Source of the DNA: JBBIMP01 sp037444305
GTDB lineage: Bacteria > Acidobacteriota > UBA6911
NCBI GenBank assembly: GCA_037444305.1
Contig: JBBIMP010000017.1
Location: forward strand, 1-64,000
Direction of reading: 5' to 3'
DNA: 64,000 bases
The translations under genes and the position numbers were made by a program. Of this stretch, positions 8,664-17,043 are shown piece after piece. Position 1 is the first letter of the stretch; each line of letters opens with the position of its first letter. A model generated the notes under the pieces. That model was given only the letters and a program-made list of their open reading frames with translations. It was not told the DNA's origin and did not search any database.

Positions 8664-9062
8664 TCAGAAACTGGAAGGTCGATGCAGATCGGTCGCTTCC
8701 TTGAGCTTCATGTTGGCATAGATGGTCTCCCGGCTCCCCCTTCCCAGCATGATCGCCCAGTCCCCCTTTTCGTTGTGATGGGCCGAGCCGAAGAGCTTGC
8801 GCATCCGGTCGGGAAAAAACATCTCCCAGAAAACCCAGCCGAAATGAGCCGTCGCATCCTTTACATAAAACGCAGGCACCCTCTCGCCCGGCTCGATCCT
8901 GACCTTTTTTACCGTGGCGGGCAGGTAGCCCTCCTCCTGCAGCAGTTTCACGAACAGGGACGTGGCGTCCTCCCCGCCGATGCTGAGCTCATGTGAGGCC
9001 CGCCGGACCTCGGTGCCCCGAATCAGCAGGATCAGCGCCTCGCGCAGCTCTTCCGGGTTCAT
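8664..9062 (-). CDS. Unknown protein coupled to the MFS transporter
   Basis: 132 residues beginning MNPEELREALILLIRG. It has no signal peptide or membrane helix. Two segments stand out: ELSIGGEDATSLFVKLLQEEGYLP, predicted helical, and a Trp/Phe-rich stretch (ATAHFGWVFWEMFFPDRMRKLFG). I do not recognise the family. The ATG overlaps the MFS stop codon by 4 nt (9059-9062), so it is translated after the transporter and may act with it, for example as a cytoplasmic accessory. Confidence 0.7.
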   Translation of the reverse strand: MNPEELREALILLIRGTEVRRASHELSIGGEDATSLFVKLLQEEGYLPATVKKVRIEPGERVPAFYVKDATAHFGWVFWEMFFPDRMRKLFGSAHHNEKGDWAIMLGRGSRETIYANMKLKEATDLHRPSSF

Positions 9063-10219
9063 CGGCGCATCACCATGCGCAGGCTCAGGAAGAATGCCGC
9101 CGACATGAAGATCCCCGCGGAGATGAACGGCCACTGGTTCCCGTATGCCCCGAAGGTGTACCCGCCCCACATTGGCCCGAGGATGCGGCCGAGGCTGGCC
9201 ATCGACTGCGCGATGCCCATGATGCCCCCCTGCTCCGCCACGCTGCTGTGCCTGGAGATAAGGGAGGTGATGGAGGGGTTGTTCACACCGATGCCGAACG
9301 ACAGGAAGGCGATGATCAGGCAGTACAGCAGCATGTTGGGCGCATAGGGCATCAGAGCGAGGCCGAAGATCATCGTGAATATGCCGGTCAGCATCAGCGC
9401 CTTCTCCCCGAAGCGCCTCACCAGCCGCCCCACCAGGACGCCCTGCACGAGGCTCATGAGAAACCCGATGTACGTGAAGAGGTAGCCGGTCTCCTTGGCC
9501 GTCAGGCCGTAGCGGCGCTCGTTCAGCAGGCCGAAGGTCGCCTCCATGTTGGAAAAGGCGAAGATCACCACGAAATAGATGGCGAACAGCAAGGCGATCC
9601 GCGGCCGGGAGAGCGCCGCGAACAGCCGCTGCAGCGTGAAGCCGTCGTGCGTCGCCTTCCCGCGGGTGCTCCCCGTGAGAGACTCGGGCAACTTGAACCA
9701 GGCAAACACGAAGTTCAGCCCGGCCATGGCGGAGGCCAGCAGCACGGGCTTGTCGTAGCCGTAAGGCGCGAGCAGGCCGCCGATGGCCGGGCCGAGGATG
9801 AAGCCGAGGCCGAAGGCGGCACCCACGAGACCCATTCCCCGGGCGCGTTCGTCCGGGGAGGTGATGTCCGCAATGTAGGCGTGCGTCGTGGGGATGATCG
9901 CCCCGGCGATTCCTGCGATCATCCTGCCGATGAACAGCCAGGCAAGGCTCTGGGCCAGTCCGAAGATCAAAAAACCCACGCAGGATCCCACCAGGCTGAT
10001 GAGGATCAGCGGTCTCCGGCCGTACCTGTCCGAGAGCCGGCCCCAGGCCGGCATGAAGAGGAATTGCATGAGGGAGTAGCTGGTCGAAAGCAGGCCGACG
10101 TCGAACGGCGAGGCCCCGTAGCTCTGGGCGTAGTACGGCAGAAGGGGCAGAATGATGCCGAAACCGACCAGGTCGATGAAGACCGTGACGAAGATGATGG
10201 CCATTGACGATCGGTTCAT
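9059..10219 (-). CDS. MFS transporter, TetA-like drug/proton antiporter family
   Basis: 386 residues from ATG 10219 (MNRSSMAIIFVTVFIDLVGFGIILPLLPYY); starts further upstream would add residues unlike any transporter N-terminus. Twelve hydrophobic helices are expected. Motif A is GRLSDRYGRRP between helices 2 and 3, and the antiporter motif C region reads GLVGAAFGLGFILGPAIGG. This is the layout of 12-helix TetA/multidrug exporters in the inner membrane. The substrate is unknown. It is translationally coupled to the downstream 132-residue unknown. Confidence 0.85.
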   Translation of the reverse strand: MNRSSMAIIFVTVFIDLVGFGIILPLLPYYAQSYGASPFDVGLLSTSYSLMQFLFMPAWGRLSDRYGRRPLILISLVGSCVGFLIFGLAQSLAWLFIGRMIAGIAGAIIPTTHAYIADITSPDERARGMGLVGAAFGLGFILGPAIGGLLAPYGYDKPVLLASAMAGLNFVFAWFKLPESLTGSTRGKATHDGFTLQRLFAALSRPRIALLFAIYFVVIFAFSNMEATFGLLNERRYGLTAKETGYLFTYIGFLMSLVQGVLVGRLVRRFGEKALMLTGIFTMIFGLALMPYAPNMLLYCLIIAFLSFGIGVNNPSITSLISRHSSVAEQGGIMGIAQSMASLGRILGPMWGGYTFGAYGNQWPFISAGIFMSAAFFLSLRMVMRR

Positions 10220-10370
10220 AACTGTCCGGGACGCGTTCAGGGATCGGAACGAGAAAGATAGCAGAGAGCATGTCAAAAAGGGACAGGTGATGACGTGGGC
10301 CGTGAACCGGCGCCTCCAATGGGCTATCATGACGGGATTTCCGGAAGCGGGATATCGCCGGGAGGGGATT

Positions 10371-11072
10371 TTGACGGGCATAAGATCAGTGGCACAGCCA
10401 GAGGTGGTCTTCCTGGACGCGGCAGGAACGCTGTTCGACGTCCGGGATTCCGTCGGGGCCATCTACAGCGACATCGCCCGCCGCTTCGGCCTGGCGGAAA
10501 GCGCCGAAGCGATGAACGAAGCCTTTGCCCGCGCCTTTCACGCGCAGTCGCAGAAGCCCCTGTCCCCGGGCGACGGCCGGTCCTGGTGGCGCGACATAGT
10601 GGAAGCCGTGGTCGACGGGAGAATGGCGCGGGACGCGTTCGAGGGCTACTTCGAGGAGGTCTTCGAGGCCTTCCGCAGCGAGGACTCCTGGATGCTCTTC
10701 GCGGACGCGGCGCCGGCGCTTCAGCGGCTGCGAGCCGCGGGTGTGCGCCTGGGGATCATTTCAAACTTCGATGCCCGGCTCCTGGACATCCTGGCCGGGC
10801 TGGGCATCGGCGGCGAATTCGAAAGCGTGACGCTGGCGTGGAGCGCCGGCGCCTTCAAGCCGGACCCGAAGATCTTCCGGCACGCCCTCGCGCAGATGGA
10901 TGTGCCGGCGCGGCGCGCGCTGCACGCCGGCGATTCGCTCCGCGACGACGCGCTGGGCGCCAGGGATGCGGGCCTGGCGGCGGTGCTGTTGGACAGGGCG
11001 GGAACCGGCGGCTGGCGCGGCGGCTGGAACGTTCGCTCGCTCGGCGAGTTGTGCGACCTGCTTGGGGTGTGA
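10371..11072 (+). CDS. HAD-IA hydrolase, REG-2/HDHD3-like
   Basis: I choose TTG 10371 as start because GGAGG lies 5 nt upstream and a possible -10 box (TATCAT, 10325-10330) overlaps the alternative ATG at 10329. That gives 233 residues. Motif I is VVFLDAAGTLFD; the second Asp is replaced by Ala, as in the REG-2/HDHD3-type HADs. Motif II is IISNFD, motif III the Lys of GAFKPDPKIF, motif IV HAGDSLRDDALGARDAG. Predicted to be a small-molecule phosphatase of unknown substrate. It is transcribed alone, divergent from the MFS gene and convergent with the TPR gene. Confidence 0.8.
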   Translation: MTGIRSVAQPEVVFLDAAGTLFDVRDSVGAIYSDIARRFGLAESAEAMNEAFARAFHAQSQKPLSPGDGRSWWRDIVEAVVDGRMARDAFEGYFEEVFEAFRSEDSWMLFADAAPALQRLRAAGVRLGIISNFDARLLDILAGLGIGGEFESVTLAWSAGAFKPDPKIFRHALAQMDVPARRALHAGDSLRDDALGARDAGLAAVLLDRAGTGGWRGGWNVRSLGELCDLLGV

Positions 11073-11127
11073 CGGCCCTCGGGCGGAGGGCGTCGTTGCC
11101 GACGCGAAGGCGCGCCTCGGCGCATGG

Positions 11128-11151
11128 GCCCCGGCTGCGCCGGGCCGGGGC
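11128..11151. terminator. GC hairpin at the HAD/TPR convergent junction
   Basis: GCCCCGGC and GCCGGGGC form an 8-bp stem that ends at the stop codon of the TPR gene. There is no T-tract, so it is at best a weak or factor-assisted bidirectional terminator. Confidence 0.4.
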
Positions 11152-11636
11152 TACTGGATCTTTTTCCGCAGCGTGGCGAGCGCTTCGGCGGCGAGGGCAT
11201 AGTCGGGCTGCAGCTGCAGGGCGCGCTCGAACTCCTCACGGGCCTTGTTGAAGAGCTCCAGCCCGATATAGGCCCTGCCCAGGTTGTAGTGGGCGAAGTG
11301 GTAGTTGTCGTAGCGGCGGGCCCGGGAGGCCTTCACCAGCCAGGGGATCGCCTCGGAGAACTCCGATTTTTCGATCAGATAGGCGCCGATGTCGTTGTAG
11401 GGATTGCCGAAATCCGGATCGACGCGGATCGCCTTTTTGCACTCGGCGATCGCCTCGTCCAGTTTGCCCTGGAAGCTGTAGGTCCAGCCCAGGAACGTGT
11501 AGGCCTCTGCCGTCGGGTAGGCCTCGATCGAACGCTGGTAGAGCGCGATAGCCGTGTCGAACTGCCCTTCCATCTGGCACTCGTAGGCCTGCTGGAACAG
11601 GTCGTAGGCGAGAGCGATGTAATCCTTGCGCCCCAT
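11151..11636 (-). CDS. TPR repeat protein
   Basis: 161 residues, made almost entirely of about four tetratricopeptide repeats, for example AEAYTFLGWTYSFQGKLDEA and NPYNDIGAYLIEKSEFSEA, with the typical W/L/G/Y/A/F/A/P spacing. It has no signal peptide and is probably a cytoplasmic scaffold for protein interactions. No partner can be named from context: it stands between a convergent HAD gene and the M28 peptidase gene (same strand, about 86 nt apart). Confidence 0.85.
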   Translation of the reverse strand: MGRKDYIALAYDLFQQAYECQMEGQFDTAIALYQRSIEAYPTAEAYTFLGWTYSFQGKLDEAIAECKKAIRVDPDFGNPYNDIGAYLIEKSEFSEAIPWLVKASRARRYDNYHFAHYNLGRAYIGLELFNKAREEFERALQLQPDYALAAEALATLRKKIQ

Positions 11637-11722
11637 AATCCAATCCCGCTGCGGGTCCGCGGGGAAGCCGCAGCCCGGGTGAATGGTAGCACCATGCCCG
11701 CGCGGCGGGCAACGCGGCCCGG

Positions 11723-13549
11723 CTATCGTCTGGCTTCCAGCTTCACCTGCACCGAAAAGGGTTTGCCCTCGCGCAGCACCGTGACCTCGACGGTGTCCCC
11801 CGGCTTGTAGGTCCGCAGCATGTAGGTGAAGTCCTGGAGGTTTTTGACCTCTTTCCCTTCGAAGGCGACCAGGATGTCCTGCGCGCGCAGCCCCGCCTTG
11901 GCCGCCGGGCTGTTGGGCCGCACGTCGGAAAAGCGGACCCCGGCCGTTTCATCGGTCATGTCGGGCACGGAGCCGAAATAGGTGCCGTAGCCCGCGCCTC
12001 CCCTGACGGGACCGGCGGTCGGCTCGTCGACTTTCGTGAACCGCGGGCGCCCCTCGGCGGCGTTCACACCCTCCGCCACGTGTCGGACCATCTCCAGAAT
12101 CCGGACCGCGCCGCCCGTGTTGATCTTGTCCCAATCGTCGGTTGGCCTGTGGTAGTCGGCGTGCAGGCCGGAGAAGAAGAACAGCACCGGCACGTTCCTG
12201 GTGTAGAACGACTGGTGATCGCTGCTGCCGTAGCCGCTCGGGGAGGTTTTCATTTCGAGGCCGGCGTTCTCCGCCGCGCGCTTGAGCAGGTCCGGGAACT
12301 CCGGTGCGGTGCCGCTGCCGCCGACCAGGACCTGGCCGTCGGGCGCGCGGCCGATCATGTCCATGTTGATCATCGCCACCACCTTGTCCAGCGGGCGCGA
12401 GGGATTGTCCGCCCACCAGGCGGACCCGTTGAGGCCGAGCTCCTCGCCGGCAAAGGCGATGAACAGGTAGGAGCGCTTCCGCGCCGCGCCGTCGCGCGCG
12501 AGCGCAGCGGCCAGTTCGATCAGCCCGGCGGTGCCGCTGGCGTTGTCGTCGGCCCCGTTGTGGATCTGTCCGATGAGCCCCGGCTCCCTCGAGGACTTGC
12601 CGCCCAGGCCGATGTGGTCGTAGTGCGCGCCGATGACCACGGCCTCCTCGCCCAGCCGCGGATCCGTGCCCGGCAGCAGGCCGACCACGTTGCTTACCTC
12701 CTTTTGCCGGCGGATGACGTCCAGCGAGAGGGCTGCCGAGCTGCCGCCAATTTCCAGGCTGCGCGGCGCCATGGACTCGTCGATTCCCCTCTGGAGGTCG
12801 AGCAGGTTCTGGCCGCCGTGCGCCAGGATCTGCTGTGCCAGGGCGCGCGTGATCCGCACGGCGCAAATGCCGAGCTCGTCCACCTGGATTTCCAGCCGGG
12901 CGTCGGGCAGGTCGCCGCCGGGATCCGGGTGATTGGCGGGATCCTGCACGATGAGGACGGCCGCCGCGTTCCGGTACTTGGCGTTGATCGCCTTGGTGTT
13001 GTCCTCCGCGTGCATCGTCATCTGCCTGCCGTTGAAAACGCCGGCGTCGTCGTTTTCGCGCGGCTCGTGCGCCATGACCAGGACGACCTTGCCGGTTACG
13101 TCCAGGTCCTTGTAGTCGTCGTAGCCGTATTCCTCGGCGCTGATCCCATACCCCGCGAAAACGATAGGGCCGTCGAGCGACACCTTTTCTCCTATGCCGA
13201 AGGGGGCGAAGTCCTTGTGCAGTTCACCCTCGACGATCCTGGTTCCGAGCCTCACCGTCAGTTTGTTCCCGGTCCCCAGCTCCGCGCCGGTGGTGAGCAT
13301 GAATTTCTGGAAGTAGGAGCCGCCGTCGCCCGCGGGTGTCAGGCCCGCGGACCTGAACTGCGCGGCGATGTAAGCGGCCGCAGCGTCCAGTTCCGGCGTG
13401 CCGTTCCCCCGGCCCTTCATCTCGTCGCCGGCCAGGTGCCGGACGTGGCGCAGGTAGGCCTCCGGGTCGAAGGACTGGCTCCTGGCGAAACCGCACGCGG
13501 ATACGGCAAGGGCGAGAAAAAGGGCTGTAAACCTGTTGCGTAACGACAT
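11723..13549 (-). CDS. Secreted M28 zinc aminopeptidase with PA and PDZ domains
   Basis: 608 residues from ATG 13549, chosen because GAGAGG lies at proper distance; a GTG at 13558 would sit too close to it. The leader MSLRNRFTALFLALAVSAC ends in a plausible lipobox (VSAC), so it may be a lipoprotein. A PA-like insert spans about 120-260. The catalytic M28 domain has complete ligands: HYDH (309-312), NGADDNASG (Asp334/335), AGEELG (Glu369/370), NMDMIG (Asp397) and YHRPTDD. A C-terminal PDZ domain (about 515-605) carries RPNSPAAKAGLRAQDILVAFEG. It probably digests oligopeptides in the periplasm or at the surface. Transcribed alone, divergent from addB. Confidence 0.93.
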   Translation of the reverse strand: MSLRNRFTALFLALAVSACGFARSQSFDPEAYLRHVRHLAGDEMKGRGNGTPELDAAAAYIAAQFRSAGLTPAGDGGSYFQKFMLTTGAELGTGNKLTVRLGTRIVEGELHKDFAPFGIGEKVSLDGPIVFAGYGISAEEYGYDDYKDLDVTGKVVLVMAHEPRENDDAGVFNGRQMTMHAEDNTKAINAKYRNAAAVLIVQDPANHPDPGGDLPDARLEIQVDELGICAVRITRALAQQILAHGGQNLLDLQRGIDESMAPRSLEIGGSSAALSLDVIRRQKEVSNVVGLLPGTDPRLGEEAVVIGAHYDHIGLGGKSSREPGLIGQIHNGADDNASGTAGLIELAAALARDGAARKRSYLFIAFAGEELGLNGSAWWADNPSRPLDKVVAMINMDMIGRAPDGQVLVGGSGTAPEFPDLLKRAAENAGLEMKTSPSGYGSSDHQSFYTRNVPVLFFFSGLHADYHRPTDDWDKINTGGAVRILEMVRHVAEGVNAAEGRPRFTKVDEPTAGPVRGGAGYGTYFGSVPDMTDETAGVRFSDVRPNSPAAKAGLRAQDILVAFEGKEVKNLQDFTYMLRTYKPGDTVEVTVLREGKPFSVQVKLEARR

Positions 13550-13726
13550 GGCACACACCTCTCGATAATGAAAGCTTCATTCGGGAAAAAGAAAAGTTAG
13601 CACATCGCGCCCGCCCATGCGCTGAAAATACGCCCTGCACGAAGCCACCGGGAGGGAAAAATCCCGATAAATCCCTTCGGGGGGCAGCGTGCCCGGGTCG
13701 TTGTGGTGAAAACGAAATTCCTTTCG

Positions 13727-13732
13727 TACAAT
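13727..13732 (+). promoter_or_regulatory. -10 box (TACAAT) just upstream of addB
   Basis: TACAAT ends 11 nt before the addB ATG and no Shine-Dalgarno is evident in between, pointing to a transcript with almost no leader. No clear -35 is visible. Confidence 0.45.
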
Positions 13733-13743
13733 GTTCCGCAGGC

Positions 13744-16700
13744 ATGGCACACAGGATATTCACCGGGCCCTTCGAAGCGCTCGAGACAATGCTTGTTGCT
13801 GAGATAGGGCGTCGGCAGAGCCGGGACCGTCTGGCGCCGGTCCCGATACTCGTCGGCTCCAATCTCCTGGCCGCTCATCTGAAGCGGCGCGTCGCGCTGG
13901 AGGCGGGCACGGCCGCCAACATCCGCTTTTTGACTTTTCTCGATCTGGCGGGCACGATCGCCCGGGGCGCCGGCTCCCGCGGGAGAAAACCTCTTTTGCC
14001 GGCACTCGGCCCGCGCACCCTGCTCGAAGACCTGATCGAGGAGCGGCTGCCCGAGGTCTTTAATCCCGTGGCCGCTTTTCGCGGGTTTCGCGCCTCCCTC
14101 CTGGAGACGTTTCGCGATCTACGCGATGCCGGAATCCCGCCGGTGGAACTGGAGCGGGCGATCGGGAGGCTCGGGCCGATCCCGGCCGACCGCGCCGCCG
14201 GCCTGGCAGGTCTCGCGGAGCTGTACGGGCGTTTCCGCGGCGGCATTGCACGCTTTCGCGATGTGGACGACGATTTCCGGCGCGCCATCGAACACGCGAA
14301 CACTGCCCCGCGCCTGCTCGGCAGCGCCGCGCTCCTGGTTTACGGCGTCTACGACACGACCGGCCGGCAGGCCGAACTGCTCGAAGGACTCGCGCGATCG
14401 CTCGACATGGTCTGCTTCGTGCCCTATCTCGACGAGCGGATTTCCAGCTTCGCCCGGCCGTTTCTGGATGCCCGCGCCGGCCAGTTGCAGGTTCCGGCCG
14501 AACGGCTCGAACCCGACGCGGGCAAATCCGGCCTTCGCCGCCTGGCCGCCAGGCTCTTTCCGCCCCCGGGGGGAGAATTCTCCGACCCGGGCCCCCTGCC
14601 GGCCGACGGATCGTTCGTCCTCGTTTCGGCCCCGGGGGATTCGCGCGCGGCTGTCGAGGCGGTGAGGGAGATCCTGCGGGCGGTGCGCGACAGGGTGATC
14701 GCCGGTTTTCACGAAGCCGCCGTCATTCTCAGGAATTTCGAAGAGGATGCTCCCCTGCTGGAGGAAGCGCTGAGGATTCGATCCATACCGGCATACCTGC
14801 AGGGCGGGACTCCGTTTGCGCGGCGGCCGCTGGCGCGCGCCGTCACCGCGCTCGCCGGCCTGGAGGCGGACGGCTTCAGCCGGCCGGCGATACTTCACGC
14901 GATGGAGCTCGCCTCTGCGGCGCTCCCTCCGAAAGATGCGGCGCTCGCGGACGCCGCGCAGTGGCGCGCGCTGTCAAACGAAGCCCGCTTTCTCGGGGGA
15001 GTTGAATCGTGGGACAGGGCCGCCGCTGCCCTGGTGCGGGAAGCGCGGAGCTCGTTGCGGGCCGCGGAGGAGGCCGCCGGCGGCACCGGAACGTGCCGGG
15101 ACGACGAAGAAGAAAGGACCGTTCCGGATGTGGCGGAAGCTCACCGCCGGCTGAAGGCTTCAGAAGCCCTGGCCCTGGCCTGGAGGATGGTCCGGACGGC
15201 GTCGGCCGGGTGGCCGGCAGCGCTGAGCTGGCGGCGCTGGGCGGCATTCCTCGGGGAACGGCTCCAGCCGCTGCTGGGCGCGTCCGAGGACTGGGAACTG
15301 CTTGCGCAAGTCCTGGATGACATCGGCGCGCTGGGCGCGGAGGACGGCAGGACGGTTTCCAGGCAGCGGCTGGCCGCCGCGCTGGATGAGTCGATCGGCC
15401 TCCAGCAATGCCCCCGGGGGCGGTTTCGTCGGAACGGCGTGAACCTCATCTCGGTGACGGCGGCGCGCGGGCTGAGGTTCCCGCTGGTGATCATTCCCGG
15501 CCTGGATGAGGGCCGTTTTCCCGCGCGGCTGAGCCAGGACCCGCTGCTGCTGGACGGTGAGCGGCGGCGGATCGGCAATCCGGCGCGCCTGCCGCTTAAA
15601 TCGCAAAGGGGCGAGGAGGAGCGCCTCCTGTTCGACATGGCCGTGCGGTCGGCGGAGCGGAGACTCGTTCTGCTCACATCGCGCCTGGACGAGAGTTCCG
15701 GCCGCGAGAGAATCCCGTCGGAGTTTTTCCTCCGGGCGGCGGCGGCCGCCCGCGGCGGCCACCTCTCGTTACAGGATTTGACCGAGACGAATGTGCCCGG
15801 TTTTCGCTCGGTGGGTCTCGAGCGGCCCGCGCCGCCGGCGGGCGCGGTGCCGGTGGATCGCGGCGAGATCCGCCTGCGACTGGTGCTCTCGGCACCAGGC
15901 CGGGAACAGGCAGCCCTGGCTTCGCTCGCGGCGGCGGAACCGCAGCTGCTGGCGGGGCCCCTTGCCTTCGACCGCGCGCGGTGGTCGGGAAAACTGACCG
16001 CCTTCGACGGCAGGCTGTCCGAGCCGGCGCTGCGGGCCTGGGTGGCTGCCAGGTTTGGTGCGGCCGCGGGTCCCGTGTCCGCCGGCCGCATCGAGGAATA
16101 TGCCAGGTGCCCCTATCTGTTCTACCTGCGGCGGGTAATGGGGCTCCGCCGGTGGGAGGAAGAGGAGACGGGCGACGGGTTGGATCCGCTCAAGCGGGGC
16201 AGATGCGTGCACGAGATCCTCGAACGGTTTCTGCGCGCGGTCTCCCCGGACGGGCTCTGCCGGGATTCGCTCGAGGACCTGTGGCATCTGCTGGAACAGA
16301 CCGCCATCGAGGCGCTCGAGCGGTTCCGCCCGCCCGGAATCGTCGACCTCGTGTGGGAATTGGAGGCGGAGCGGCTTCTGCGCCTGCTGCGCAACTGGCT
16401 GGCCCATGAGAAGGACCGGTCCGGGGACGGATTGCGGCCCGCCGGATTCGAAACGCCCTTCGGATCCCTGTCGCGTGCGGAGCCGCGCCCGGACTACGTG
16501 GTGCAGGCCGGACGGCACAGGTTCGCTTTCAGGGGAAGGATCGACCGGGTGGACCTCGGCGATGATGGCCGCCGGGCCCGCGTTATCGACTACAAGACCG
16601 GTCGGCTTCCCGAATCGATGGTTCCCTCGAAACGGACTCCGCTCATGGGTGGGGAGAGGATCCAGATCGCGGTCTACCGCGGCGCACTGAGCGTCCTGGA

Positions 16701-17043
16701 GGAGTTCGCCTCGGCGGATACCGTGGAAGGGGAATACCTGCACCTGCAGCCGGGCGACGGCTGTGTGCGCGAACGGCCGTTTGCGCACGAAGAACTTCTC
16801 GCAGCCCAGCAGCGGCTCGCGCCGCTGCTCGAGATCATCGGCGACGGTCTGGAGCAGGGCATCTTTTTTCCCAGGACGAGTGGCAGCGTAAATCCCATCT
16901 GGCATTGCGAGTACTGCGATTTTCTCGCGGTCTGCGGCAGGGAGCAGGTCTTGCGCGAGGAACGAAAGGCTGGGGATGAGGCGGTTGTGCGGTTCGCCGG
17001 GCTGGCCGCCGTGGACGGGGCGCCGGCGGAGGAGGGGGAGTGA
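13744..17043 (+). CDS. addB: AddB-type subunit: degenerate helicase with Fe-S nuclease domain
   Basis: 1099 residues, in the AddB/RexB size range. The N-terminal UvrD-like region has no Walker A (VGSNLLAAHLKRR occupies the place), so it should not hydrolyse ATP. The middle has the AddB hallmark FPLVIIPGLDEGRFPARLSQDPLLLDGERR. The C-terminal PD-(D/E)XK nuclease includes CVHEILERFL, RGRIDRVDL and VIDYKTG (Asp949, Lys951). An iron-sulphur staple is complete: Cys789 (ARCPYLFY) with Cys1055-x2-Cys1058-x5-Cys1064. With AddA it resects double-strand breaks for RecA loading. The stop overlaps the addA start. Confidence 0.9.
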   Translation: MAHRIFTGPFEALETMLVAEIGRRQSRDRLAPVPILVGSNLLAAHLKRRVALEAGTAANIRFLTFLDLAGTIARGAGSRGRKPLLPALGPRTLLEDLIEERLPEVFNPVAAFRGFRASLLETFRDLRDAGIPPVELERAIGRLGPIPADRAAGLAGLAELYGRFRGGIARFRDVDDDFRRAIEHANTAPRLLGSAALLVYGVYDTTGRQAELLEGLARSLDMVCFVPYLDERISSFARPFLDARAGQLQVPAERLEPDAGKSGLRRLAARLFPPPGGEFSDPGPLPADGSFVLVSAPGDSRAAVEAVREILRAVRDRVIAGFHEAAVILRNFEEDAPLLEEALRIRSIPAYLQGGTPFARRPLARAVTALAGLEADGFSRPAILHAMELASAALPPKDAALADAAQWRALSNEARFLGGVESWDRAAAALVREARSSLRAAEEAAGGTGTCRDDEEERTVPDVAEAHRRLKASEALALAWRMVRTASAGWPAALSWRRWAAFLGERLQPLLGASEDWELLAQVLDDIGALGAEDGRTVSRQRLAAALDESIGLQQCPRGRFRRNGVNLISVTAARGLRFPLVIIPGLDEGRFPARLSQDPLLLDGERRRIGNPARLPLKSQRGEEERLLFDMAVRSAERRLVLLTSRLDESSGRERIPSEFFLRAAAAARGGHLSLQDLTETNVPGFRSVGLERPAPPAGAVPVDRGEIRLRLVLSAPGREQAALASLAAAEPQLLAGPLAFDRARWSGKLTAFDGRLSEPALRAWVAARFGAAAGPVSAGRIEEYARCPYLFYLRRVMGLRRWEEEETGDGLDPLKRGRCVHEILERFLRAVSPDGLCRDSLEDLWHLLEQTAIEALERFRPPGIVDLVWELEAERLLRLLRNWLAHEKDRSGDGLRPAGFETPFGSLSRAEPRPDYVVQAGRHRFAFRGRIDRVDLGDDGRRARVIDYKTGRLPESMVPSKRTPLMGGERIQIAVYRGALSVLEEFASADTVEGEYLHLQPGDGCVRERPFAHEELLAAQQRLAPLLEIIGDGLEQGIFFPRTSGSVNPIWHCEYCDFLAVCGREQVLREERKAGDEAVVRFAGLAAVDGAPAEEGE

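Noticed and set aside
10329..10331. ATG as the start of the second HAD gene
   Set aside because: It lacks a ribosome-binding site and overlaps a possible -10 box; the TTG at 10371 has GGAGG and starts right before the conserved domain.
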